This document shows positions 54,579 to 62,352 of a stretch of DNA of 64,000 nucleotides, in pieces. The translations under genes and the position numbers were made by a program. The DNA lies in the IMG/VR virus record IMGVR_UViG_3300015371_000014, positions 1 to 64,000 of that record; one strand, written 5' to 3'. Numbering within the stretch: position 1 is the first letter of the stretch; each line of letters opens with the position of its first letter. The stretch comes from a virus. The notes below the pieces were generated by a model. That model saw nothing but the letters and a program-made list of their open reading frames with translations. It was not told the origin of the DNA and made no database searches.

Positions 54579-54990
54579 CGTACTCCCCTAGCTGCAAGGC
54601 GAGATAACGGAAGTTGGCTGGCGAGAACCCCGTTGAGCTAGGGGTGATGAACATCACCAGGGCCAGGGCGCCGATAGGACAGTGATCGTATCCCAGGATG
54701 GTGCCAACGTCTCCAGCGGTGATCCCGAACCGGCTAACGTGTGAAACAACCTGAGTGCCTACCGGCAGATCCTTCAGGCATCCCTTGCCCTGCGTCTCGT
54801 CATAGGACATGTCAAAGACGATGACGGCACGATTCCCCATGTCGGGATTGAAGTGGAACTGCACCTCCGCGTTGTCAAGCGTGGAGAGTGCCTCGTTGAC
54901 TGCCAGGAAGAACTTATCTTCGCTGTCTACCGCATTCTCTGGGTAGTTGTAGCTCTGCCGCACGACCATGGTTTGCTTGACGGTTTTCAC
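54514..54990 (-). CDS. hypothetical protein, 158 aa, first gene after leftward promoter
   Basis: ATG at 54990 follows AAGGAGGAATCA. Strands alternate with helices (EVQFHFNPDMGNRAVIVFDM, CLKDLPVGTQVVSHVSRFG, FRYLALQLGEYDVTG). An SH3-like GDVGTILGYDHCPIGALALVMF segment is present. No named family. It is the first gene downstream of promoter 55029-55057. Confidence 0.5.
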   Translation of the reverse strand: MKTVKQTMVVRQSYNYPENAVDSEDKFFLAVNEALSTLDNAEVQFHFNPDMGNRAVIVFDMSYDETQGKGCLKDLPVGTQVVSHVSRFGITAGDVGTILGYDHCPIGALALVMFITPSSTGFSPANFRYLALQLGEYDVTGDTQKQNEPEEFLPYPPF

Positions 54991-55028
54991 TGATTCCTCC
55001 TTGAGACTCCCTCGCTGCTAATGGAACA

Positions 55029-55057
55029 ACCTTACCACAACGTCTACTCTTTGTCAA
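55029..55057 (-). promoter_or_regulatory. leftward promoter, repeated type
   Basis: On the minus strand: TTGACA (55057-55052), 17 bases, TAAGGT (55034-55029), with TG before the -10 (extended -10 type). The stretch TTGTGGTAAGGT and TTGACAAAG are identical to the promoter at 57759-57787. Start of transcription expected near 55022, before gene 54514-54990. Confidence 0.55.
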
Positions 55058-55355
55058 GCACCTCCTCGTCATCCTGTAACCAGACCAGGAACTCCCATTC
55101 TTCCTGCTTGATCTTGCCTTGCTCGATCCAGTCGGCCAGATAACCGATGGCTGGTCCCGCATTCACGATACTGAGTCTGGCGATGCTGGGCATCTTGGGG
55201 GAGTGTTTATCCATCAGTCGCTGCATCTGCCTGACACAGGACGCGGCCAGCTTGCGGCGTACCTCCTGCCGTTCGGCCCGACTCAGTACACCTTCCCCAG
55301 CGCCTCCTGTTTCAGGCTCTCCTGGGGCCGCACGGTCTTGACGATCTTGATCCAC
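55044..55355 (-). CDS. small hypothetical protein, 103 aa, start uncertain
   Basis: GTG at 55355 gives 103 residues; ATG at 55382 adds nine. The upstream part overlaps gene 55283-55717 and is of low complexity. The conserved-looking part is LSRAERQEVRRKLAASCVRQMQRLMDKHS and IGYLADWIEQGKIKQEEWEFLVWLQDDEE, helical and acidic at the end. Its stop is inside the promoter 55029-55057. No motif. Confidence 0.45.
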   Translation of the reverse strand: MDQDRQDRAAPGEPETGGAGEGVLSRAERQEVRRKLAASCVRQMQRLMDKHSPKMPSIARLSIVNAGPAIGYLADWIEQGKIKQEEWEFLVWLQDDEEVLDKE

Positions 55356-55717
55356 TCCGGACTTCCCTTGTGAACGAGCCATGTCTTTCGATGCTCCACC
55401 TTCTGCAAGTCAACCGCGATGGCGTACTGCTCCTTGGTAATCTTCGCGGTCATGCGTGTGCTGAGGTTTGCCCCGAAATCCAGTGCGGCAGAACCAAATC
55501 CTCGCCCTGGCATGACCTTGACCGTAACGGCGATATCAGGGAACCGGCGTTGCAGGCGCTGTCGCCATATATCCGCAAACTTGATCGCACTGACCAGGGG
55601 GTCACACCCCTCAGGACATGGTTCCATATCCCACAGAAGTTCCTGGGGCAGGGTGATCGTGGCCGTTCGCTGTTCCAGTGGCTTGAGATGCTCTGAGAGA
55701 TCGATGACCTTTCCCAC
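55283..55717 (-). CDS. hypothetical protein, 144 aa
   Basis: GTG at 55717 chosen because AAGGAG lies 7 bases upstream; the longer frame to 55876 is out-of-frame sequence of its neighbour. Contains LKPLEQRTATITLPQELLWD, a possible CPEGCDPLV turn, and strands (AVTVKVMPGRGFGSAALDFG, TWLVHKGSPEWIKIVKTV). Overlaps both neighbours. No motif recognised. Confidence 0.55.
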   Translation of the reverse strand: MGKVIDLSEHLKPLEQRTATITLPQELLWDMEPCPEGCDPLVSAIKFADIWRQRLQRRFPDIAVTVKVMPGRGFGSAALDFGANLSTRMTAKITKEQYAIAVDLQKVEHRKTWLVHKGSPEWIKIVKTVRPQESLKQEALGKVY

Positions 55718-56051
55718 GTTTTCGCTCCTTCTTGCTTCCACGCTGCTTGTACGGTGGGTCGCAGAGTTCGTCCAGGGTGAAGTGGGCGACGAAAGTCTTG
55801 TTCTCCTTCGTTGGCTTCCACGCCTCAACGTCATAGTAGAGGGCGACCGAATTACCAATATGAACACTGTAACCAATCACCCTGAGATTGATTTCTTCTG
55901 CCCAGGCGAAGATTCCTTCTCCCCTCCTCCGTGTTGTACGAACCTTATCGCCAATGATGTAGTGAAACTCCAGGGTGAGCGTTTCCTTAGGTGCTGTTAA
56001 TTCTTTCCTCTGGGCGGCTAACAATGAGCTTTCCTTCCGCAATATGGTCAA
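55611..56051 (-). CDS. hypothetical protein, 146 aa, C-terminus doubtful
   Basis: N-terminal two thirds look coding (LTLEFHYIIGDKVRTTRRRG, AEEINLRVIGYSVHIGNSVAL, NKTFVAHFTLDELCDPPYK). The last about 35 residues run opposite to the start region of 55283-55717 in another frame and are Arg/Gly/Ser-rich, so a frameshift or earlier natural end is possible. Start also uncertain since it overlaps 55987-56334 by 65 bases. Confidence 0.4.
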   Translation of the reverse strand: MTILRKESSLLAAQRKELTAPKETLTLEFHYIIGDKVRTTRRRGEGIFAWAEEINLRVIGYSVHIGNSVALYYDVEAWKPTKENKTFVAHFTLDELCDPPYKQRGSKKERKRGKGHRSLRASQATGTANGHDHPAPGTSVGYGTMS

Positions 56052-56334
56052 TCAGCTGACCAACTGATCCCTGACCCGCTGTGTCTCCTGACTTCAGGAA
56101 GAGCTTATGAGCGGCAGCGATCTCCATCGCTTTTTCCCAGAGTCCTGGGGTGACGTAGATCACTCGCTGTTCCTTGTTGCCGACTGACTTCGGTACGTAG
56201 CCGATGATCTGCGAGACACGCTGCCGACTCACTCCGTACTTACGGGCAATGGCGGAACGAGTCCACCCCTGATCAATCAGCCCTAGCCATGTCCGTTCAA
56301 CGTTAGGATCCTCGATCTTTCTCTCGATTGGCAT
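55987..56334 (-). CDS. HTH DNA-binding protein, 115 aa
   Basis: WTRSAIARKYGVSRQRVSQIIGYV (about 24-47) is a clear helix-turn-helix of the type found in Xre, sigma-like and Hin-type binders. It is followed by NKEQRVIYVTPGLWEKAMEIAAAHK, possibly a second small domain, and a Gly/Ser-rich end. Probable transcription regulator. Together with the LexA-like protein at 3418 it is a candidate binder for the dispersed palindrome, but nothing in the sequence proves this. Confidence 0.7.
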   Translation of the reverse strand: MPIERKIEDPNVERTWLGLIDQGWTRSAIARKYGVSRQRVSQIIGYVPKSVGNKEQRVIYVTPGLWEKAMEIAAAHKLFLKSGDTAGQGSVGQLIDHIAEGKLIVSRPEERINST

Positions 56335-56343
56335 AGTCCCTCC

Positions 56344-56673
56344 TCATGCCAGTAGTTCCAACATTCTGGCCCAGTCATCAGGGTTGGGACGCAAGACGTA
56401 GACGAAAACGCCGAACCAGTGTGCGTTCTGGTGCCACCTCAATTGGGCGGCACTAAGCTCAGATCCCTTCTTCATGGTCTTGAGTTCGATCAGGCGATAC
56501 TGATCACCACGGAACATCAGTAGATCGGGGATGCCCTTCTTGTTGCCGATCATGTTCCGGATATGCTCCACCATCCATCCGTAGTGACCAGCCGACTGAA
56601 TCACGGCTTGTTGCCACTGTCCCTCTGTGTACTTCTCCAGGTTGACGGGGCACTCTAGGGTGACTGGTGGCAT
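56344..56673 (-). CDS. VRR-NUC domain nuclease
   Basis: 109 residues. GIPDLLMFRG (Asp50) and RLIELKTMKKG (Glu63, Lys65) form the PD-(D/E)XK core of VRR-NUC proteins, followed by LSAAQLRWHQNAHW, the usual Q-x-x-W/F-H helix. Typical standalone phage enzymes of this family cut branched DNA during replication or recombination. It overlaps the next gene by 19 bases. Confidence 0.8.
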   Translation of the reverse strand: MPPVTLECPVNLEKYTEGQWQQAVIQSAGHYGWMVEHIRNMIGNKKGIPDLLMFRGDQYRLIELKTMKKGSELSAAQLRWHQNAHWFGVFVYVLRPNPDDWARMLELLA

Positions 56674-56894
56674 GGTTCCCTCAGAAGACTTTCTTGCCGC
56701 CAGAGATCGTGTCTGGAATAGGAGATCTTATTTGGGGGAGGGCACCCCTGGCGAGGAGGGAACTTGACCACGACGATCATGTACTGCCCTTCTCCACGCA
56801 CCTCAACCACCGTGCCGATATGGCCGCGCCGGTATTCAGGGTAGGTATGGTCAAGGGGAGCGACTTCATCCCCGACGCTATACGTCTTCTCCAC
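56655..56894 (-). CDS. small SH3/KOW-like protein, 79 aa
   Basis: SVGDEVAPLDHTYPEYRRGH followed by IGTVVEVRGEGQYMIVVVKF shows the GDxVxxxxxxxxGxxGxVxxV plan of small SH3-like barrels. The C-terminus is basic/polar (NKISYSRHDLWRQES). May bind RNA, DNA or protein. Overlaps the VRR-NUC gene. Confidence 0.5.
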   Translation of the reverse strand: MEKTYSVGDEVAPLDHTYPEYRRGHIGTVVEVRGEGQYMIVVVKFPPRQGCPPPNKISYSRHDLWRQESLLREPCHQSP

Positions 56895-57183
56895 GAGCCA
56901 TCTTCTCCCGCTTCTCTTTGATCTTCTCTCCGATCTCCCTCACACTGACCTCGACCGCATTGAGTTGCTTCTTGATTTTGACGGCCCGTTTGTGCTTGTT
57001 CGGGGTGAGATCGTAATGCTCAGTCGCTTTGCCCAGATCCTGCACCCATTCGGGTTTGAGGGCGAGGTACCAGCGAGCATTCCAAAGCTCGTCATGCGTG
57101 TCGCACATCAGGTACGACGACTGATCGTACGGCCACTCCTTCGTGTGTTCGCATGCCGTCAAGTTCGAGATATAACAGGGCAT
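56878..57183 (-). CDS. hypothetical protein, 101 aa
   Basis: N-terminal part has cysteines C3, C11 and C27 with aromatic residues (CYISNLTACEHTKEWPYDQS, YLMCDTHDELWNARWYLAL); C-terminal part is a long charged helix (KIKKQLNAVEVSVREIGEKIKEKREKM, in part). No motif named. Confidence 0.5.
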   Translation of the reverse strand: MPCYISNLTACEHTKEWPYDQSSYLMCDTHDELWNARWYLALKPEWVQDLGKATEHYDLTPNKHKRAVKIKKQLNAVEVSVREIGEKIKEKREKMARGEDV

Positions 57184-57192
57184 TGTTTCTCC

Positions 57193-57444
57193 TTAGCGCG
57201 GATCGAGGTTGAGTGCGGCCATGATTGCCGCATCGATCACCGTAGCCAGGAAGTCAGCTTCGCGAAGCCTCTTCCTGGCTTGCTCCGCATTCGTTTCATT
57301 TCGGACTGCTACCCAGCGCAGGACGTTGGCAGCAGCGGTGTCTGCTTCGTCTCGTGCCTGCCGGTAATCTTGCTGGAGTCGATAGACCACATCCTCCACG
57401 ATCAGGTGCTTTCTCTCTACGTCCAGGGTGTTGACAGTATCCAT
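57193..57444 (-). CDS. small helical hypothetical protein, 83 aa
   Basis: All helical (RKHLIVEDVVYRLQQDYRQ, AEQARKRLREADFLATVIDAA). Possible dimerising protein. No motif. Confidence 0.5.
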   Translation of the reverse strand: MDTVNTLDVERKHLIVEDVVYRLQQDYRQARDEADTAAANVLRWVAVRNETNAEQARKRLREADFLATVIDAAIMAALNLDPR

Positions 57445-57457
57445 GAGACTCCCTTTC

Positions 57458-57715
57458 TTAGGCCCTTATGCCAAGAGCGGTAGCTTGCTCTGTGGTGAGT
57501 TCAATCTCGTCCATGACGGCGATTGACCACCCTTCAATCACTTTCTTGATTGACAAGGCTCCATACGCTCGTCTGATGTAGATCGCTGTCCTGCCGGTTT
57601 TTGTCCTTTCCTTACTCCAGACGCATTCATACCCGTTATCGATCAGGGATCTAACCATTGCCTCATAGGATGCAATCGCCTCCCTGGAACGAGTTTCTCT
57701 ACTTGCTGCCAACAC
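57458..57715 (-). CDS. small hypothetical protein, 85 aa
   Basis: GTG at 57715 with GAGGGAG just upstream, and downstream of promoter 57759-57787, fits better than the longer frame to 57961, which runs through the HNH gene. Contains SREAIASYEAMVRSLIDNGY, strands (ECVWSKERTKTGRTAIYIRR), and a C-terminal LSIKKVIEGWSIAVMDEIEL. No motif. Confidence 0.55.
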   Translation of the reverse strand: MLAASRETRSREAIASYEAMVRSLIDNGYECVWSKERTKTGRTAIYIRRAYGALSIKKVIEGWSIAVMDEIELTTEQATALGIRA

Positions 57716-57758
57716 GACTCCCTCTACGACATGGGATTCCGACTTCCCATCTGGTCGT

Positions 57759-57787
57759 ACCTTACCACAACTATGGTGCTTTGTCAA
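57759..57787 (-). promoter_or_regulatory. leftward promoter, repeated type
   Basis: On the minus strand: TTGACA (57787-57782), 17 bases, TAAGGT (57764-57759), preceded by TTGTGG. TTGACAAAG and TTGTGGTAAGGT are identical to the promoter at 55029-55057. The HNH stop codon TGA lies inside the -35 box. Starts the 57715-49752 leftward block. Confidence 0.55.
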
Positions 57788-58050
57788 GAGTATCTGTTGC
57801 GTCTCTGGAGGAATTGTCGCTTCTCCTCCAGAGAGGAAAACACCCTGTTTCCGGCTCGCTGGTTGCAGTGGAAGCAAGACGCGACGAGATTGCTGCGAGC
57901 ATTGCCGCCACCACGAGAGCCAGGGATAACGTGGTCTACCGTGGTGGCGAATCTCCCGCAATAGATACAGGTGTAATTGTGTTCCTTGAGGACGGATCGA
58001 TGAACGGTCTTACCAGGACGGATCCTCCGACCCACTGTCGTTCTCCTCAT
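57784..58050 (-). CDS. HNH endonuclease
   Basis: 88 residues from ATG 58050 (a GTG at 58035 is also possible). LKEHNYTCIYCGRFATTVDHVIPGS carries the CxxC knuckle and the DH of the HNH; NARSNLVASCFHCNQRAG carries the N and the second CxxC. Zinc-structured HNH nuclease, small and free-standing like homing or packaging-associated nucleases. Overlaps the primase-helicase by 41 bases, in a different frame, so it may have inserted there. Confidence 0.8.
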   Translation of the reverse strand: MRRTTVGRRIRPGKTVHRSVLKEHNYTCIYCGRFATTVDHVIPGSRGGGNARSNLVASCFHCNQRAGNRVFSSLEEKRQFLQRRNRYS

Positions 58051-59986
58051 CAAAGAGCGTCCCAGCCGGAACCATCGTTCGGGGTGTGATGAGGAGGTGT
58101 TCTGGCAAGGGGATATACGGGTCAGAACCGATAGGTGATGACTCACGGTGACCGGCATAGCGGAAGCGGCCAGTAGCTCGATCAAAGAGGAACTCACAGA
58201 TCCCGACTTCGCCTGTGATGCCCTCTTTGCGGTGCTTGGCGATTTCCACCAGGGTCTTCCCCTTGTCTTCACCGAACATGACGCGGTTGATGGTAACAAA
58301 GACATCCGCCTTGTTGTACCAGTGCATCGCGCCAGCTGCCTCCATCGGAGAGGGGTTGCGATCCATGGTTTTGGCGGTGTCTGGCTTACGGGGGTGGATC
58401 ACGATGATGGCGGAACAGTTCCGTCGCTTGCACCACTGGCGAATCGTGGAGAGGGACTGAGAGATATATTCCTCCACCGTCGCCCCTTTATTACGGGCAG
58501 ACTCGCACTCATTCCAGGGATCGATGACCAGCACATTCATGCCTGACTTGATCACCGCTGGCTCTGCCTGCGCGAGGATCTTCGGTATCGTCAGCGCGGC
58601 GAATCCCTGCGCGTTGTTCTCCTCCGCGTAGATCTCGAAGAACTTATCCCCAACCCAGTCGGCTGCGATCTCCACCGCTTCCCAGGAGGGACGCTTCTCT
58701 GCGCTGGGGAGGAAGGGCGCATCGAGAATGATCTGCACGAACTTGCCCAGCATCTCCCCTTCCTCGCCCATCTCTGGTGAGTACAACCCGACCCGCCAGT
58801 CGTTGATGCGAGCGAGGTTAGTGAGGAAATGGTTCAACCAGGAGGTCTTACCTCTGCCAGGGTATCCAGAGACGATGTAGAGCTTGCCAAGCTCAGGCCG
58901 GAAATAGTGATCAAATTCCTCCCAGCCAGAGCTAACCCCAGGAGCATATCCGTGGTCGTAGATCCGTCGTAGAGCTTCCTTCTGTTCACTGAGGGGCCTG
59001 AGGCCAGGGGTTGGGGCCGGGATGGCGTGACTGAGGATGTGATCGAGCTTCTTCGCTCCGTCTCGTACCAGTACCTCATTCGCATCCTTCGCACCCCATT
59101 TGTTCCAGTGGACTTGCCAACACTTCATTGGTCCTAGCGTTTCGATCAGATAGCTAGCGAGCGCCTTACCCTCGATGTCAGCGTCTGTGGCAATGATGAC
59201 TCGATCAGCATCTTCGAAGAGCTTCCTGGCCTCAGGGGTTTCGAACGCCGCACCCTTCTTGCCGATCTCTGCCACCTTGCCGGTAGCTTTCTTGCCCTCA
59301 TAGATCTGACCCGGTGCGCCATCAGGAGAAGAGACGGCTTTCCAGCCTGCGATGTGACAGGCGATGACATCGAACTCCCCCTCCGTGATCACGATCACCT
59401 TACTGCCTTGACACCTGTCAATATTGAACAGGGTGCGGGCAGCGCCCCTGGTCTGGCGGAACTCCTTCGGCAAAGTACGGGACTTGACATTGACCAGCTT
59501 GCCATCGAGGTAGTACGGGATGTGAACCGTCCTGGCAATCTCTCCGTTCTCCATCTTCTTGGCAGTGGAAGTAATCCCGAACTCAACCGCGACCTTAGTC
59601 GGGATTGCTCGCTCCTCCTCCAGCCACGTTTCGGCCCAATCCTCTAACGTGTTCGAAGGGAGGACTGCGGCGGGATAGGCTTGTGGCGCAAATTCAGCCC
59701 CTCTGGCGCGTGTTTGCACGCGAATAGGGTTAGGATCCATCTTGGCCTCCCGGCCTAGCTTGTGAGCCTCAGATTTAAGGGAACCGGAATAGCCGCAGCG
59801 ATGGCAGTTCCAGACGCCATCCTCGATGTTGACGCTCAGATCCCGGTGATTCCGATTGCTCCAGCTGTGGCTCTCAGAACACTCCGGACAACGCGTCTTG
59901 ATATCCCTTCCGGAATAGGAAGAGGCGGGGAACTCAATCCCCACCTCCGCGAACGTGACACCAATCTCCGCTTCGATTGATGACAT
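58010..59986 (-). CDS. bifunctional primase-helicase (T7 gp4/Twinkle-like)
   Basis: 658 residues. N-terminal zinc ribbon C33-x2-C36 and C61-x2-C64 in the gp4 order, then a TOPRIM primase core with ITEGEFDVIAC (Glu202) and TDADIEG (268-270 acids). From about 355 the RecA-like helicase: Walker A SGYPGRGKT (373-381), ending with VLVIDPWNE (Walker B) and a late IIVIHPRKP strand. It would prime and unwind phage DNA. No replicative DNA polymerase was found in the window. A perfect palindrome lies at 59408-59421. Confidence 0.9.
   Translation of the reverse strand: MSSIEAEIGVTFAEVGIEFPASSYSGRDIKTRCPECSESHSWSNRNHRDLSVNIEDGVWNCHRCGYSGSLKSEAHKLGREAKMDPNPIRVQTRARGAEFAPQAYPAAVLPSNTLEDWAETWLEEERAIPTKVAVEFGITSTAKKMENGEIARTVHIPYYLDGKLVNVKSRTLPKEFRQTRGAARTLFNIDRCQGSKVIVITEGEFDVIACHIAGWKAVSSPDGAPGQIYEGKKATGKVAEIGKKGAAFETPEARKLFEDADRVIIATDADIEGKALASYLIETLGPMKCWQVHWNKWGAKDANEVLVRDGAKKLDHILSHAIPAPTPGLRPLSEQKEALRRIYDHGYAPGVSSGWEEFDHYFRPELGKLYIVSGYPGRGKTSWLNHFLTNLARINDWRVGLYSPEMGEEGEMLGKFVQIILDAPFLPSAEKRPSWEAVEIAADWVGDKFFEIYAEENNAQGFAALTIPKILAQAEPAVIKSGMNVLVIDPWNECESARNKGATVEEYISQSLSTIRQWCKRRNCSAIIVIHPRKPDTAKTMDRNPSPMEAAGAMHWYNKADVFVTINRVMFGEDKGKTLVEIAKHRKEGITGEVGICEFLFDRATGRFRYAGHRESSPIGSDPYIPLPEHLLITPRTMVPAGTLFDEENDSGSEDPSW
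59408..59421. promoter_or_regulatory. dispersed palindrome copy inside the primase-helicase gene (TTGACAGGTGTCAA on the minus strand)
   Basis: Perfect copy, GG on the sense strand, encoding IDRCQG before the TOPRIM domain. No start codon in the region, so any effect would be as an elongation roadblock. Confidence 0.5.
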
Positions 59987-59997
59987 CGTATTCCTCT

Positions 59998-60843
59998 CTA
60001 GTTTCCGTTGACCTTCGGGTGCGCCCAGCGCTCTTTCTTGATCCAGCTAGACAACTGGGGGATGAACTTATCTTCTGTTCTCTCCTCCAACCACACCTCC
60101 AACCAGCGTTGATGACCCTGCCAGATCGCGTGCTGCTCCTGTTGAGTCAGTTCGGGTCCGTTACTAAAGAGTTCCTCCCACGCTTCCATCGCCCACTGGC
60201 GAGCTTGTGGCGTCTGGCCTCGATCCTTGGGGTGGTTCTTGATCAGGGCATCGAGGAACTTCAGGTGGTCTTGATGGTCTTTCCACCAGGGGGAGAGATA
60301 GGGCGTGCTGGGGAGGAGATCGCCGTTACCGCGCCGTGTCGGTTCGGGCTGGGGCTGTGGTGTCTCCCAAGGGTCGGGGACGGGTTCCGCATCGAAGATC
60401 TGCTGTGCGGCTCTGTAGACGTTTTCATCCCGTTGGCTCTGGATGATCGGCACGTCTGGCCGGGGCTTCTCGACAGGCTTCTCTGGTGCTTCCGGCAGGA
60501 ACGGCATGATGTAGTACTCATCAGGCTTCCCGGCACGCGGCACCACTTTGAGAAAGCCAAGCTCGCGCAGCTTCTGGATGGCTGCGACACAGGCGTCTTC
60601 TTTGAAGTTGAACTCCTCTCCTCCAGCCGCCCGATGAGCGACTGTTGCTACAAGGTTCTTGGTGACCTTCCCGCCATTGCCCAGAGAGCAGAGGGCGAGG
60701 TAGGTGCGGAGAACGGTGCTTGGTTGTTTGAGGAGAAGATCGAGAACGGGGTGATAGAGAACAGTAAAGCCAACTGAGGGGGGATTCTTGACGACCGCGT
60801 CGTCTGTGGGTTGATTTTTAGGGGTGGATGTGTTAGGGTCCAC
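59998..60843 (-). CDS. winged-helix replication initiation protein
   Basis: 281 residues from GTG 60843, 9 bases after AGGAGG; another GTG at 60861 would put that ribosome site inside the gene. Residues about 40-100 (STVLRTYLALCSLGNGGKVTKNLVATVAHRA, then DACVAAIQKLRELGFLKVV) form a winged helix like phage DnaD/RepA-type initiators. After a Pro/Gln-rich linker comes a second helical domain (AMEAWEELFSNGPELTQQEQ, WKDHQDHLKFLDALIKNHP). Adjacent to primase-helicase, supporting a role in origin binding or loader activity. Confidence 0.65.
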   Translation of the reverse strand: MDPNTSTPKNQPTDDAVVKNPPSVGFTVLYHPVLDLLLKQPSTVLRTYLALCSLGNGGKVTKNLVATVAHRAAGGEEFNFKEDACVAAIQKLRELGFLKVVPRAGKPDEYYIMPFLPEAPEKPVEKPRPDVPIIQSQRDENVYRAAQQIFDAEPVPDPWETPQPQPEPTRRGNGDLLPSTPYLSPWWKDHQDHLKFLDALIKNHPKDRGQTPQARQWAMEAWEELFSNGPELTQQEQHAIWQGHQRWLEVWLEERTEDKFIPQLSSWIKKERWAHPKVNGN

Positions 60844-60886
60844 TTGCGTATGCCTCCTCACAGGCTATCGCGTCTGCGGACGGAAG

Positions 60887-60910
60887 GGGAGCGGGATAGG
60901 CACCGCTCCC
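60887..60910 (+). terminator. hairpin followed by T-rich run, read on the plus strand
   Basis: GGGAGCGG (60887-60894) pairs with CCGCTCCC (60903-60910), 8-base loop, then TATTCTTTT. It would end a rightward transcript, although genes here run leftward, so it may silence antisense or read-through transcription. Lies in the 112-base gap between parB and the replication gene. Confidence 0.4.
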
Positions 60911-60955
60911 TATTCTTTTGCCCGTCCTGCAAGTATATCCTATCGTGTCAATGCT

Positions 60956-62254
60956 TTAGAACGGTGCTTCCTCCTCGTCTTCATTGGCGAAGAAGGTTTC
61001 GGTCAGGGAATCCGTTGCGCCCTCGACGTATGCCTTGACATCGTCTGGCATCTCGTCGTCTTCCTCTTCCTCCTCGACCACGGTGAAATCCTTGAAGGAC
61101 ACATCGGCGGCATCATGAACCGTTGTCTCATCGGGCATGCCAGCCTCTTCCCATTCCTCTGTTGCGGCGTCGTAGGCAGCGATCTCTTCCACGACCGGGC
61201 TGGTGCCCAACAGATCGAGGATGTACTTCAGGGTGTCCTTGGCTTCCTTCTGGTCGTCGGTCAGCTTCTTGACGTGGCTGAACTCAACGCTTGCCATGGT
61301 GAGCAGCTGAACGATGTTGTTGAGCCGGTCTTCCTTGGTGACCTTGCTCTGGCGCGTTTTCTTCTCAGGCGTGGCAAGCTCGCGTGGCTCATCTCCACCC
61401 GTAAGTTCGAATCCCTGCTCCTCATTGATCAGGTCCGCGCTGCTCTCAAGCTCCGCATCATCGTAAGGAAGCTCGCCCTTGTCATCGAAGAGGGATGAGG
61501 GAAGGTCGTTTTCCAGGGACTGCACAACGTTGAACTTGCGAGCCTCGATAACCTCGTCGGAGGTAATGCGGCCATTCTGATCGAGGATTGCCAGCAGGCG
61601 AGCCGTCCCAGCAGGCCCAAGACGAGAGGCATGCTTGGCGCTCCATGGCTTCATCTTGTCCTGCTCAACCGCCTTGAACAGGCGCGGGTGCAGCTTCTGG
61701 CCGATGTCGCGCAGCGCACGCACTGTCTCCAGAGGGGTACCGGAAGCCGCCGCAATGGTCTGCTCCGTGTAACCCTGCTCCATTAGATCCTTGACCGTCC
61801 GCGCATCACCCGTGACGTTCTCACCGCGCTTGTAGTTCATGCTCAGAGAGCGGAGCTTCAGGTCGCGCTGGGTCTTGCGAGGGTTGATCACTGCCGGGAT
61901 AGAGGAGAACCCATTCGCTCCCTCTGCGTGCAGCATATTGAAGGTCTTGAGCCGTCGTCGCCCCTCGACCACCACGTAGCGATCTCCGACCGCCTCAACC
62001 ACGATGGGAACTTCTAGTCCGTTGGCGCGAACGTCATCCACGAAGCTCTCCGTGGGGTAGTCGCCAATATCCTCCCAGCCATCGATGTCACCCAGAGCGA
62101 TCAGGCGGGACTGGAATGCCTTTGGGGTAACCTGTGCGGTGGTCAGAACCGGAAACGATGGCCCATCGGCCTCGCCGCCATTCCCATTCGCCGCGACCTT
62201 TGGCTGCGCGACTTCCGCCTCTGCCTCTACCGTTTGCTTCTTCACTCGTGGCAC
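60956..62254 (-). CDS. parB: ParB-like partition/regulatory protein
   Basis: 432 residues. ParB core: VLTTAQVTPKAFQSRLIALG, ESFVDDVRANGLEVPIVVEAV, VVVEGRRRLKTFNMLHAEG (GERR-type box) and an HTH at YTEQTIAAASGTPLETVRALRDIGQ. It continues with a spacer and a strikingly acidic C-terminus (VVEEEEEDDEMPDDVKAY). Could segregate a plasmid-like prophage or act as a phage regulator; no ParA neighbour is seen, which leaves the partition role open. A second ParB-fold protein lies at 10993-11676. Confidence 0.75.
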   Translation of the reverse strand: MPRVKKQTVEAEAEVAQPKVAANGNGGEADGPSFPVLTTAQVTPKAFQSRLIALGDIDGWEDIGDYPTESFVDDVRANGLEVPIVVEAVGDRYVVVEGRRRLKTFNMLHAEGANGFSSIPAVINPRKTQRDLKLRSLSMNYKRGENVTGDARTVKDLMEQGYTEQTIAAASGTPLETVRALRDIGQKLHPRLFKAVEQDKMKPWSAKHASRLGPAGTARLLAILDQNGRITSDEVIEARKFNVVQSLENDLPSSLFDDKGELPYDDAELESSADLINEEQGFELTGGDEPRELATPEKKTRQSKVTKEDRLNNIVQLLTMASVEFSHVKKLTDDQKEAKDTLKYILDLLGTSPVVEEIAAYDAATEEWEEAGMPDETTVHDAADVSFKDFTVVEEEEEDDEMPDDVKAYVEGATDSLTETFFANEDEEEAPF

Positions 62255-62304
62255 TGGATCCTCCTGGTTTCTCTCTGCCGGGGAACTCCCCCGACCACAC
62301 TTAC

Positions 62305-62333
62305 AAGATAGCAGACCTTACACCCTCTGTCAA
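62305..62333 (-). promoter_or_regulatory. leftward promoter of parB
   Basis: On the minus strand: TTGACA (62333-62328), 17 bases, TATCTT (62310-62305). Expected start near 62297, about 43 bases before the parB ATG, whose ribosome site is GGAGGATCC. A perfect palindrome copy lies 19 bases upstream of the -35. Confidence 0.6.
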
Positions 62334-62352
62334 GGGTTTTTCTGTACCAATT

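Noticed and set aside
59977-60777. Plus-strand frame of 266 codons opposite the replication protein
   Set aside because: The minus-strand gene has a ribosome site, winged-helix signature and operon context; the plus frame is Leu/Phe-rich antisense sequence.
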